Source of the DNA: Hydrangea macrophylla
Lineage: Eukaryota > Streptophyta > Magnoliopsida > Cornales > Hydrangeaceae
Reading direction: 5' to 3'
Assembly: GCA_033977485.1 (NCBI GenBank)
Contig: CM066991.1
Coordinates: 58,151,350 to 58,215,349 of the forward strand
DNA length: 64,000 nt
The position numbers and the translations under genes were made by a program. How positions within the stretch are numbered: position 1 is the stretch's first letter; every line of letters begins with the position of its first letter. The notes under the pieces were generated by a model, which worked only from the letters and a program-made list of their open reading frames with translations, had not been told where the DNA came from and made no database searches. Below, piece by piece: positions 42,741 through 55,047 of the stretch.

Positions 42741-44160
42741 CAAAAATTCTGCCGGACCAAATCTTCATTCCAACACTGGAGATCGAAGTCAATAAGCTAC
42801 TCAACCTTTGCTTCTACATGTGAACCCCATAGGCGGAGAAATAATCGCTCCCGCCCCTTGATATTAAACATGAGTAAAAACATAAATAAGCACAGATAAG
42901 CTTAAGGCTTAAATTATGATATCAAGAATCTATTTAATAAAAAAAAATCTAATTTACATATGAGAAAACAAAGCTCGAGTTTTGTTCAGGGCTAGCCCTG
43001 ACAAATTGGGAGCCTTAGGCAAACATTAAGATGGGGCTTTTTGAATAACGGGGGTTTGGGGGCAGCACTCCCTATTTGCTGTAATTATGGTTCGGGCGTG
43101 CCAGAGCCTTGTTAGGGAGACTCAAACTAATAACACAAAATTTCCTAAAAGCACTTGTGTGAGTGATACACAAGGTTTTGAAAATCTAACTTCTAATAGG
43201 CGATTATGTGAGGTGAGTAGGAAAGTACCCTCACCAAAAGTCCCTAGACAGTGCTGAAGCGCACAAGTCTAGCAAGTGATGAACACAAGCAAGAGAAAAT
43301 TTTTATTTAATTGGGAAGAAAAGAGGAATTACAAGGATGTAATTATAACTAAGAAAGCCTAGAAAAATAAAAAGAAGCGCTATTTAGAATGCATTGGGAT
43401 GCTTTTGTCGAAGTGACGCGGAGTGAGTTAATTGCTTGTCCTGCCTGTTGATTTATAGCGGCCATGGAGGTCTTCTAGATAAGGTAGGAAATCTGATGAA
43501 TATTAATCTGGTATAATCTGATAAAGCCTTCCATATCTTCAAATATATATACATGTATAGATATATGTAGCTTGAATCTGGTCCATTTTGTGGCTTCATT
43601 CGGCTAACTTGGCTTCCAAGTAAAAGATATACTTACCAACTAGATAATATCAACAATATTATCTTGCCAAACTTGATAATATTTCCATAACTAGATAATA
43701 TCAACAATATTATCTTGCCAAATAATGTGATAATCTTCCCTAATCTGCTACAGAGTAATATACATATTATCACGTTGAGAGTTTGTTGGGAAAAACCCTT
43801 CCCAAATTGATTAGAATACTGACATCACCGACTAAGTTGCCAATTTGGAACAACTATGTAGTGGCCGATCACACTGATTAAGGCCAATTTGGCTTGAAGT
43901 CTAATGTCACTGGTGGGCCCTCTTTGGCACTTTCCAAAAGATAGTTGAATGTCATGTTGATAGCCAAATTTGGTCCAAGCCCGATAGAATGAAGCCAGCC
44001 CGATAGAATGAAGCCAGCTAGCATGCTAGCTGAATTGATAATGAAGTAGCATGCCAATCAGCCCGAGCACTCTGACTTGGCCCTACCACGTTTGGCAATA
44101 ATTTACACAATCGGTCTATAAGTCCAAATTTATGTATTAGTCAGCCCGAGCACTCTAACT
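42741..44160. other. Unidentified segment replacing most of the LINE reverse transcriptase
   Basis: The reverse transcriptase stops at about 44160 after VALIPKINN and the next LINE domain is at 42740, yet the sequence between is unrelated. It includes CAGGGCTAGCCCTG at 42985-43000, a near-identical 45-base tandem at 43635-43725 (CTAGATAATATCAACAATAT) and AGCCCGATAGAATGAAG twice at 43978-44010. No TSD was found. Confidence 0.45.
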
Positions 44161-44164
44161 CAGG

Positions 44165-45149
44165 GTTGTTTATTTTGGGAATAAGGGCCACAAAGGTATT
44201 ATTCACCAAAGGTGGAATCTGCCCACTAGAGAACACGTTTTTAATGAAGTGTAAAATAAAGGGGGAGACAGTATGCCAAAATTTCTGATAGAAGCCAGCA
44301 TTAATACCATCGGGTCCAGGGGCCTTGGAAGTGGCAAGGTCAAAAAGAGCAGTTTTTATTTCCAGATCAGTTATAGGAAGGCAAAGAACATAGTTGTACC
44401 TATCTTCAGCCTACACAAGGGGAGAGGGGAGGGGGAAGGGGAACCCCCTCATCCAAGGTAGGTTCAGGGTTAAAGAGGGTAATAAAGAAATCCCGGACAT
44501 GGTCTTTCAGAATGTCAATGTTCTCAATCCAATTGACATTATAATCCTTAAGAGCCATGATCTTGTTCCTCTTCCTCCAAACAATGGTGGAGAGGTGAAA
44601 GAAGGAAGTATTAGAGTCACCTAAAGCCAACCATTTGACTCTAGATTTTTGATGCCACAACGCTTCCTCCTGTTTTAAAATGTTTTTGAAAATCTGTTGG
44701 TGGGTCTTTTCAAGCATAAAAAGATTATGAGAGTAATGGAGGCTAAGGGCTCTTTGAGCTCCAGCAAGTCTGGCCAGAATAATTCTTTTATTTCTAAAAA
44801 TATTACCAAAGTTAGAGTAGTTCCAACTCTTAGCTTTGATTTTGAAGGAATCATTAGCGGCAAAAATATTTTGATGGTTCGTCGTCCAAATTTCCTTAAC
44901 TAAAGCAGGGAAATCTGGATGATCATACCACATATTTTCAATACGAAAAGGTCTGTCAGCACAGGGGGGAGCCGGAGTGATACCAGACGTGTTGATCATA
45001 AGGGGATTATGGTCATAGTAGACCCTAGGAAGCACCTGGACAGTAGCTTCTGGGAAGTTGTTTCTCCAGCTCGCATTAGCGACAGCACGGTCCAAACGTT
45101 CCATAACATTCGCCATACCTTTCCTCCCATTAGTCCAGGTCATACGAGG
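44165..45149 (-). pseudogene. LINE endonuclease end and reverse transcriptase start
   Basis: Minus strand: MTWTNGRKGMANVMERLDRAVAN (end of the endonuclease), YYDHNPL in place of the usual SDH motif, then RVKWLALGDSNTSFFH, and in a shifted frame KAPGPDGINAGFYQKFW, the reverse transcriptase entry motif. The frameshift lies near a purine-rich insert at 44415-44445. The gypsy element at 45155 interrupts the upstream side. Confidence 0.9.
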
Positions 45150-45154
45150 ACCCG

Positions 45155-47314
45155 TGTCACGACCCATCCCACTACGCGTGGAAATAGGACACGTGGCACG
45201 CCACCAAGGCTCATCCAACATCAATATAATTATACGCAGCGGAAAGAACTTTAAAACAACCCTGGGTATTTTAAAACTTAGGGAACATTACCCTCTGAGT
45301 TGGTAAAATCCATTGAAATCAGAGTTGTAAAAAGTTTTGGCCAATTGGAAACACATCCAAGAATACTCAGTTTTGAAAACAGGGGTTCAGTCGACTTCCC
45401 AGTCGACTGTAATAGGGTCCAGTCGACTGTGCCTGGCAGAACCTCAAACCCTAAATCCTCAACAAAGGTCTAGTCGACTGTGTTATGCAGAACCAAAATA
45501 TGACATTAACAAAGGAGGTCCAGTCGACTGATATGGGGACCCAGTCGACTGCTTTTCCATTATAAGAAGCAGTAGCCAAAATCTACAGTGACTCAGTCGA
45601 CTGATCAAGGGCCCAGTCGACTGCTTCTCTTACTATTCACTTTCAGTGTCTCAAATACACGGGATCCAGTCGACTGATCCCGGGTCCAGTCGACTGCTCC
45701 CCTGCTGGCAGCCTGTAATGAAATATCAATAACTCAAGCTTCTCCACACCAACCACAATCACAACCATAACTGATTTCAACATTTTAAAACATAGCTACA
45801 GACATTCAATTACAATATTACAATTTTGTGAAACTAATCTATAGTTCTATTACAACATATTATTACAATTACCAATCCTTACACAAGTTTAGGATTTAAA
45901 ACACAAAAAAAACATATACAAAGGTGATTCCCCGGCGTTCATCGGCCTCACTCATCGCGATTCTTCTTGTCTTTCTTCTTACCTGCAATGGGGTACATCT
46001 CCACTGCTCAGCTATATGCTGAGTGCACAAGTCTAACATGTGTAATATATAACAAAACATGTTTTTATCTCATAAATCATATCAATAGTCTCTAGGGAGA
46101 AAAATACGCATTCATCCGGTAACGGCAAGTCCAAGCCTTAAACCGCGATGTCAATGGCAAGTCCAAGCCTACAACCATTACATCCCAACAAGTGCCATGG
46201 CAAGTCCAAGCCTACAACCATGCACAGTAGCCGTCGCTACTTAAATTCTCAAACATCGAGAAGCTTACTCCGGCATGAATTTGTATAAGACTCCCCTTTG
46301 ACCCACATAGACACCTCAACGTGCTCGCGTAAATTTAGACATGCTTTTCACAATTTAGCGCGTGCATAATTAACGGGCCTAAAATTAACTTGCCCGGATC
46401 TCAATTTCGTCGTCAAAATATAAAACATGTAATTCTCTATATTTCACAGGTTAGGACTTCATACCTCGTGCGCTTTCCCCCAAACTTTGAAGGATCGACT
46501 AAGAGGCTAAATAAACGTCGGATTTTGAATTTGAGAAAATTCCTACAAGTTTATACCTGTTTTTCCCAAAAGTCTAGAAATTAGATTTTTACAAAACTTG
46601 GCCAAACACGGCTTAAGTAGTATCAAAACGTAGATCTCACCTCCACGAGTTCAAATCTTGAATCTGGAGAAAATCTGACGGACAGAAGGTCGTCGTATGT
46701 CGCCGGCAAACTCGGGCAACCAAATCTCCCTTCTCTCTCCTCTCTCTAGATATTTTGGAAAGTTTGGATGAGATTGAAATCTCATTCTCATCTATATATA
46801 GGCAAACTTTCCGAGAATTACGTTTACCTCCCCGCAAGTTTCTCAAAACTTCTCATTAGCTCTCGAAACTTCACACACGTCCCTTTTATAACCTTACGGG
46901 TGAAAACTATAAATTTCAAAAGTTTTCGACTAGGTTTCGTTTGGGTCCAAAAATAACGTCCGAAAACTATATTCCGTGGAATCTCTACACAACCTACCTT
47001 TTTAATTAACGTATCACTCACGTTCTCACCATAGTTCTCAAAATGATATACTAAAGTATTAAAATTACCAGAATTATACTACACAGGTAATTACTATTCA
47101 CAGGAATACCAGATAAAGTCAAATAACATTTAAATCATATAAATGCCATTTATTCATGCTCATGCAATAAGAATTGCCATGTTCTCGTGTCCTCACTGAC
47201 ACCTTACCGTTGACTCACAGTCAACCTCAACTCAAATTTATAATAACATTAATAATTTCAAAATCTCAAATGATGCATTTTCAAAATCATAATTTTTCTG
47301 GAACGGGTGTGACA
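45155..47314 (-). repeat. Chromovirus 3' LTR
   Basis: Starts TGTCACGACC and ends GGTGTGACA on the plus strand. A TATA-like CTATATATAG is at 46792-46801. The polypurine tract (GGAGGGGAGAGT on the minus strand) adjoins it at about 47315-47330. Confidence 0.93.
45388..45696. repeat. CAGTCGACTG cluster in chromovirus 3' LTR
   Basis: Ten copies (eight perfect) start at 45388, 45400, 45420, 45471, 45521, 45542, 45594, 45614, 45667 and 45687. Confidence 0.95.
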
Positions 47315-47355
47315 ACTCTCCCCTCCAAAAAGGAAGTTTGTCCCCAAACTTTACC

Positions 47356-47637
47356 TCATGCGTCGAACAAGTATGGATACTCATTCCTCATGTCTTCCTG
47401 ACTTTCCCATGTAGCTTCTTCCACCGTGTGACTACGCCACAGTACTTTTACCATCGGAATCGTCTTAGTTCTTAAGACTTGTTCCTTTCGATCTAGAATC
47501 TCGACCGGTTGTTCCACATAAGTCAAGTCTCTCTGAATCTGTAGCGGTTCAGGTACAATGATCCTACTTGTATCAGTCATACAACGTCTCAACATAGACA
47601 CGTGAAACACGTTGTGCACATGTTCCAACTCTGATGA
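47356..47637 (-). pseudogene. Chromovirus integrase tail and chromodomain
   Basis: Minus strand: ELEHVHNVFHVSMLRR, VEILDRKEQVLRTKTIPMVKV, LWRSHTVEEATWESQEDMR, YPYLFD. This is the C-terminal chromodomain-type end of Tekay/Del elements. It is cut from the rest of integrase by the insertion at 47643-50617. Confidence 0.92.
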
Positions 47638-47642
47638 CAAGG

Positions 47643-50617
47643 TGTGGATATCGCAGGTTTTCTTACCCACAGCTTTTCTTTTAAATTTTTTTTCTAAATT
47701 TCGAATTCGAAAACAAATGAGTCGCCACTTAATTTTTTAAAAGGAAAATTAAGAAACCATTTAAAAGGAAACTGATCTTTTGCGAAACCAAAGATTAACT
47801 AGGTCCGGGGATTATGGAATGAGAGAGGAAGGAGCCTGTCGGACTAAAACACCCTCTCTCATCATATCTTGCGATAGGCCTTTACTCAACATCCTTTTAA
47901 TCAAATTTATTAATCTAAGCATGCCCTCAATTAATACATATATACATATACGTCACAAAAGCATGTCCAAAGGGTGTAAAATTGCAATTGACAAAATATC
48001 ATTCAAAAGTCAAGTAATTCAGGTAACAAGCAATATGATATGCAATAGAGAACAAGTGAACTTACCCGGGGTCCAGCAGCGATATTAAATGTGCAATGCA
48101 TACACAAAATACAAAGCCTAAGAAAAGATCTCTAATTCACATATTCACATAAGGCAAAACCTAAGCTATGGTGTCGCATATGGAGTTGAAAATCAATTAA
48201 AATCAATGAAGCAAATTGAACTAGAGAAGAGATGGGAAATTGTACCTCGAAGCGCTACAAAACAAAGATTAGTCCGCATGCTTCACATAATAATATGATA
48301 TCAAAAAGAAAAATCAATCCCAATGCTCTAGCTTAGATCTATTAAGCATGAAATCCAACTTTATTCAATAGCTAGTTCTAATCGTAAGCATTGATGTACA
48401 TGAATGAATGAATGTGAACAAGAATAAAACATGGATTTGTTCACTAATTTGGATCACTTAACCTCTGGATTTAAGCTAAATTATCATTATTCAAAACATG
48501 ATTTAGGTCTCAAGACATCATGGAACCATTTGAGTTGAAATAAATAAGATTAGACAAAAACAGTAGCAGTTTTTTATGAATTACAGAGAGCAGACCAGAT
48601 CTTAAAAAAAAAAGAAATAAAATACTTCTAACGGTTGGATCTTAATTATTTTTGGATATGTTATACCTCTATGAGTCTAGTTTCTAACCCAAAAATAAAA
48701 TCAAGGTTTCAACGGCTAGATCTCCGGGAATATGGAAAATACTAGACCTTACTCAGCATTTTACAACCTTCTGTCCAAAGTTCCTGCACGATTTTCTAAA
48801 AATAGCGAAAAAATCCAAAATGCTTTGTTCTTTTTAGGGTGACTTCCTAACACATTGAAATACTTATAAAAAATTATTTTGGGTCTCAAACACTTTATTA
48901 GAACTCTGGTTTACTTATTTCAAAAGAGTGTTGCTGTTCTGAAAATCTGGACAGATTGTTGTCACTTCCCAAAACTCATGATCAAACCATTTTAAACATG
49001 AAACCAATTTTAAACAAAAATTACAGTGGTAGAACATTGTGTTATTGACACTTTCCCGTTGGTTTCACTTGATTTCAACGGTTAGATTTCGAACTAAAAA
49101 TCTTTGATCAAAAACAGTTTGTGAACTCACTGTTTTCATTTGTCAAGTTCAACTTTTATTTGGTAACTCCAACTATTAAACCATGAAGTTGGGTTTAAAC
49201 CAAACAACTTCTCCTACCATTTGATGGTCATTGGAGGCTAAAGACCTTCATATTTGTAGATTTCAAGTGAAGTATGAGTTGACTTCATGAAATCTCAAGA
49301 GAAAGAATCTAAACCATTGAGATGGGCTTGGACTCAAAACCACTTCCTCCTACCATTTGATGGCCATTGGGGGTGAAGACATGACTAAAACTCATGAGTT
49401 TTCAAGGAATATAAGGAGACTCCATGAAAACTCAAGCTTAGAGGATCCAAGTCATGAGTATGGACTTGGATCCATCCATTTGTTTATGAAATAAAATGAT
49501 GATCAAACTTTGACTTCCATGTGAAGCATACGCCTACATGAGATTCAAAAGATCACATTCAAGAGATTTCAAGAGAGATGTTGAAGATCTCCAAGAATCT
49601 CAAGAAGGGAACATAAACAAAAAAAAGATAGAAGAAGGAATTGGAGGCAAAGGTTCCTAAGTTTACTTGACAAACAAAGAAAACAACAAAAGGCTTTAAG
49701 ATTAGAGTTTCAAAAGAAAGAGAGAGTATATAAATAATCTATGGTTAGAGGATCACCTCCAAATTATCCTCAAAGTTTTCTTTTCTTTGAAGATCTTCCA
49801 AGCTCTTCTAGTTCTCTCAACTCTCTTTTCTCTCAAAAAAATGTTGGTGAAGTGATGGATGTTGTATATAGTGGGTAGCTCTTGTTGTATTCTCACCTCT
49901 TTGTTTTCAAGGAAGATCCCTTCTCTTTTATAGGCAAAATTACCAGGTATTTTTGGTGAATTTCGGAGCAAAAAACAGGTGTAATTCTCTCATTTGGTGG
50001 TACAATGCGTACTTTCTGAAATTAGGCAGACTGTTACCCAGCGCGGCAATCCAGAAACTGTCACGGCAGTCCGTGAATGCCGCCGCGGCAGTTCATGACT
50101 GCCGTCGCAGCATTGCATGACTGCCGCGCGGCATTCATCAAATGCCGCGGCAATTAATGGATTGCCGCGTTTTTGTCAGTCTTACTTTATCAGTTTTTTG
50201 TTCTTATTCGCATACGCATACGTATTGCACTGTAAAATACAGACTTTAAAAGTGAACGTCAGTCAGAAATTGTTGGCGGCAGTTGGTGAATGCCGGACCG
50301 ACACTCTCTGACTGCCGTGCGGCACTCAGTGAGTGCCGCGGCAGTCTGCCATGTGCCGTTTTTAGCTAAGATTCCCTCTTTAGGTCTTCCTTCTTTTCAA
50401 AGCAAATTATTTTTGAAGATTTTTTCCAAAAGTCATGTCTTATACCCGAATTCTCCTAAATACCTGGTATTTTTCTTCTTTCTGTGAAATTTTATCGCAT
50501 TTTGGAGACTTTCTGAAGAGCTTGGAATACTTCAATTTTTTTCAGTCCTTGTCATCATAGGGTACGGAGGTGACACTCTTCTAAATTCGACGGTCGGTCA
50601 AAATTGGGGTGTCTACA
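47643..50617 (-). mobile_element. Solo-LTR-like insertion in the chromovirus integrase
   Basis: 2,975 bases starting TGTGGATATC and ending GTGTCTACA on the plus strand, flanked by perfect 5-bp repeats CAAGG (47638-47642, 50618-50622). Removing it rejoins the integrase in frame. Read on the minus strand it begins TGTAGACACCCC, a start I associate with long plant gypsy LTRs, but the family is not proven. No gag or pol is inside. A putative TATA box (CTATAAAAGAG, minus strand) is at 49923-49933. Confidence 0.85.
50041..50350. repeat. GCCGCGGC palindrome cluster in solo LTR
   Basis: Two groups (50041-50169, 50273-50350) hold about 12 copies of TGCCGCGGCA and close variants such as TGCCGTGCGGCA, in an otherwise AT-rich element. 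They lie upstream of the putative TATA box in the minus-strand sense. Confidence 0.85.
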
Positions 50618-50622
50618 CAAGG

Positions 50623-51397
50623 CCAAACGGTAAGCCACTGGACCTACCCTCTCCAGGATCTCAAAAGGTCCTATGAATCTCGGATTGAGTTTTCCCCTGT
50701 TTCCAAATCGTACAATGCCTTTCGAAGGCGATACTCGCAAATATACAAAATCTCCAACTTCAAAATTCATCGGTCGTCGTTTAGAGTCCGCATAGCTTTT
50801 ATATCAGCTCTGAGCTACCTTGAGTCGCTCTTGAATCAACTTCACCTTCTCAGTAGTCACCTGTATTAACTCAGGTCCTAACAACTTTCTTTCTCCCACC
50901 TCGGTCCAACAAACCGGTGATCGACATTTACGCCCATACAAAGCTTCATATGGTGCCATACCAATACTTGACTGAAATTCGTTGTTATACGCAAATTCAA
51001 TTAACGGCAAATGGTGCTCCCAATCATTCCCAAAGTCTAACACACACAATCGCAACATATCTTCCAAGGTCTGAATCATACGCTCTGACTGTCCGTCGGT
51101 ATGAGGATGAAATGCGGTACTGAAACTCAATTTCGTACCTATAGCTGTTTGTAAACTTCCCCAAAACCTTGACGTAAAACTACTATCACGATCGGATATA
51201 ATCACTGCTGGGACTCCATGTAGCCTTACAATCTCTCTCACATACAATTCTGCTAACTTGGGCGGCTTAGTTGTCTTAATCGGTAGAAAATGAGCTGACT
51301 TGGTTAATCGGTCGACTATAACCCAAATCTTGTCATTCTTATCACGCGATCGCGGAAATCCTGAAACAAAATCCATCGTAATCTCATCCCATTTCCA
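50623..51397 (-). pseudogene. Chromovirus integrase core
   Basis: Minus strand: [76 protein letters not shown], then VGDFVYLRVSP and [13 protein letters not shown]. The catalytic D, D, E positions are present. A single in-frame TGA sits at 50804-50806. Upstream, three stops at 51398-51400, 51410-51412 and 51416-51418 separate it from the gag-pol frame. Confidence 0.93.
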
Positions 51398-51415
51398 TTA
51401 TGACACTGGCTATGG

Positions 51416-54400
51416 TTATAGTAACCCCGCGGGTACTTGTCTCTCTATTTTGACCTGTTCACATGCTGAACATTCGGATACAAACTTAGCGACTTCACGC
51501 TTCATACCTTTCCACCAATAGTTTTTTCTCAAGTTTCTGTACATCTTATTACTTCCCGGGTGCACTGAATATTTTGTACTATGAGCTTCTTCTAGAATCC
51601 TCTCTTTCAAGTCTTTCACATTAGGTACACATAATCGATTTTCCAGTTTCAACGTTCCTCGTTCCAACACAAAACCAGGTCGCTTTCCCAAAGGTATTTC
51701 GTCCCTCATTTTGCACAAATAGACATCATTAAATTGTTCTTTCTGAATCTCATCAATAATATCTGGGTGTGCTATGATCGCCATCATTAAGTCATCACTA
51801 GTCTCTGGAATCACATCTAAGTCCAAACGTTCCATCTCTTTTATCAATTCTTTTTGTTTTGTTAGCTCGTTGGCTAAATTCCTCGGCGTCTTCCGGCTTA
51901 ATGCATCGGCTACTACATTCGCCTTTCCCGGATGGTACTCAATCGAAAGATCGTAATCCTTCATCAATTCCAACCATCTTCGCTGTCTCATATTCAAGTC
52001 CCGTTGGGTGAAAATATATTTCAAACTCTTGTGATCCGTGAATATCTCACACTTTTCTCCGTACAGGTAGTGTCTCCAAATCTTCAAAGCATGAATTACC
52101 GCGGCCAATTCGAGATCGTGAGTCGGATAATTAATCTCATGTGTCTTCAACTGTCTAGAAGCATAAGCAATCATTTTACCACCTTGCATCAACACACATC
52201 CCAACCCTTGATGCCACGCATCACTATAGATCATAAACCCCTCGATTCCGGATGGTATTGTCAGAATAGGTGCTCTCGTCAACCTTGACTTCAACTCCTG
52301 AAAACTGTCTTCGCATTCCTGACTCCATTCAAAACTAACACCCTTTCTCATTAACTTTGTCATTGGCAGTGAAACCTTCGAGAAATGTTCAATAAAACGG
52401 AGGTAGTATCCCGCTAATCCCAAGAAACTTCGAATTTCAGATACGGATGTCGGCCTCTGCCAATTAGATACAACTTCTACTTTGTGAGGATCAACTGATA
52501 CTCCATTCTTGTCAATTACGTGACCAAGAAAAGTAATACTAGACAACCAAAATTCACATTTCTTGAATTTACCAAATAATTGCTTCTCTCGCAATCTCTG
52601 AAGTATCAATCTCAAGTGGTTCTCGTGTTCAATATCACTCGGTGAATCGATAAGGATATCGTCAATGAATACAATCACAAAGTCATCCAAATAATCCTTG
52701 AATACTCGATTCATAAGATCCATGAACGCAGCTGGTGCATTGGTAACTCCAAATGGCATAACTAAGAACTCATAGTGTCCATAACGCGTTCTGAAAGCTG
52801 TTTTCTCAACATCTTCGGCCTTCACTTTCAACTGATGGTAACCCGATCTCAGGTCTATCTTGGAGAATACTTGTGCCCCACGAAGTTGATCAAATAAGTC
52901 ATCAATTCTGGGTAATGGATACTTATTCTTGATTGTCAACTTGTTCAGTTCCCGATAATCCACACACATTCTCATCGAACCGTCTTTCTTCTTTACAAAC
53001 AACACTAGAGCTCCCCACGGCGATACACTTGGTCGGATGAAACCCTTGTCAAGTAGTTCTTGTAATTGGATTTTCAGCTCTTTCAATTCCACTGGTGCCA
53101 TTCTATACGGCGCCTTTGATACAGGTCTTGAGTCTGGCATAACCTCAATAGTGAATTCAACATCTCTCTCAATAAGAACATCTGGTAGGTCATCAGGAAA
53201 TACATCTGGATATTCTCGCACTATCGGAATATCTTCCACCTTTAATTCAGTCGCTGAGATATCAGTCACTGCACATAGGAATTCTTGACATCCCTTTTTC
53301 AATAACCTTTCCGCTCGGATAGCCGAAATCAAGTACGGTGGCGATATAACCCCATTCCCTTGGAAAGAAAAGTTCCCATGCACCGGTGATCGAAAATTAA
53401 CTTCTTTCCGTTCACAATCTATCGTAGCTTGGTTAAGGGCTAACCAATCCATTCCTAGAATCACATCAAAATGGTTCACCACAATCGGTATAAGGTCTAC
53501 GGTCATCAACTTCTCGCCTAATTTGATCTCACAGTTCTTATATATAGTAGACGTCGTTATTGATTTACTAAGTGGCACAGCAATAGATAATTCATATCCT
53601 AACAATGCAGGTTTAACATTCAAATGGTCAACAAAAGCATGCGATACAAATGAATGCGTAGATCCCGAGTCAACAAGTATGCGTGCTAAGTGCGAACATA
53701 CAAGCACCATACCTGAGACTACTGTCTCGGAAGCAGCCACGTCTCCAGGGTTCATCTGGAATGATCTTCCCTGACGTTGTTCCGTCCTTTGTCCCCCGTC
53801 CTTGGATTGTCTAGGCTTCGACCCACTAGAAGCCATAGAACTAGCTCCTTGTTGAGAATACCTCCTCGGGCAATCCTTGGCTTGGTGCCCAAATACTCCA
53901 CAATCATAACACTTGCCTCGCATGTCAGGTGTAGAATTAGTACTACCCCCTCCTTGGTTTTTGTTCTGGGGTTTTGTCATGAAACATCGGCCTGAGTGTG
54001 GTCGGTTGCAAAGTGAACACAACGGTATATTACTTGGCGTTCTCCTGAAATCACTAAAACTAGAACCAGAGCCTCTTTGAAACGGCCTCTTGAAAGATCC
54101 ACCTTGGTTCCTATCCCCACCCTCATTGCTTCGTTTACCGTGCTGATTCTGCCTCGACCTTTCCATTCCACTCTCGGCCACTAGCGCCGTTTGTTGTACT
54201 GCTGCCACAGTCGAATGTTTATAGGTTCCCACCCTTAGACGGATATTTTCCCGTAAACCCTCTTCGAATTTCCTTGCCCTATCTTCATCCTCTGGCACGG
54301 AACCCTTTCCAAATCTCAACAAAGCGTTGTACTTGGAAGTATATTCGGTTACAGTCATATCTCCCTGCTTCAAGTTATCCAACTTTCTCTTCTTTGCATT

Positions 54401-54553
54401 GTAGGCGGCTCGCAGAAAGAACCGACGATTGAATTCCGCCTTGAACCCCTCCCAAGTAATTGGTGATCCTTGATCTAGGACATTTACCCACCAGTTCTGG
54501 GCTTCACCCCTCAATACATCACTTGCGTTCTCAATGTTCTCCCTCTCTGACAT
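51416..54553 (-). pseudogene. Chromovirus gag-pol polyprotein, 1,045 open codons
   Basis: One frame runs from the gag core ([41 protein letters not shown]) to a CCHC knuckle ([14 protein letters not shown]), protease ([19 protein letters not shown]), reverse transcriptase ([40 protein letters not shown]), RNase H ([34 protein letters not shown]) and the integrase zinc region ([25 protein letters not shown]). It stays open over more than 3 kb, unusual among the elements in this window. Its start is not the true gag start; see the next entry. Confidence 0.95.
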
Positions 54554-54844
54554 CGGAATAGATCAAAAAATTCGTTCCATGTCCATGACCCAATGTTTTG
54601 CCAATGTTGTATCAGGCGTTCCATGAAATTCCATTGGTTTCTTTCGAGCGAATTGTTCGAATACGGATCTTATGCCTCTAGTTTCGGGTGCATGTACTAC
54701 AGTTATTGGTTTAACATCGATGTGGGGCGTAGGAGGCAGTCGCTCCGCTATATTCCGTATCATTTCTCCCATATTCCCCATCATTTCTGCCATTTCATTC
54801 ATACGTCGTGTGTGTGGCGATAGTTCTCGCTCTTCGTCACTCAT
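54554..54844 (-). pseudogene. Chromovirus gag N-terminus
   Basis: 93 codons from MSDEERELSPHTRRM, with a predicted helical MAEMMGNMGEMIRNIAERL segment and KPMEFHGTPD, in the same frame as the polyprotein and separated from it by one TGA at 54563-54565. Confidence 0.85.
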
Positions 54845-55030
54845 GATTACAATCCTGTAGTTCTCAATGCATAAACACTATGCTTGTACAACAAGAACAA
54901 TATCATGTATGTAAAACAACATACATATGCATCAAACATCTCTACTATGTATGGATGCAATTTAGAACATGTAACAATTCACTCAACACTCCACTCGTCG
55001 TCGAACGTTCCCAAAGTTTTGTTACCTATA

Positions 55031-55042
55031 GCTCTGATACCA
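55031..55042 (-). other. Chromovirus primer binding site
   Basis: Minus strand TGGTATCAGAGC, the exact initiator tRNA-Met site, five bases from the LTR. Confidence 0.93.
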
Positions 55043-55047
55043 ATAAA

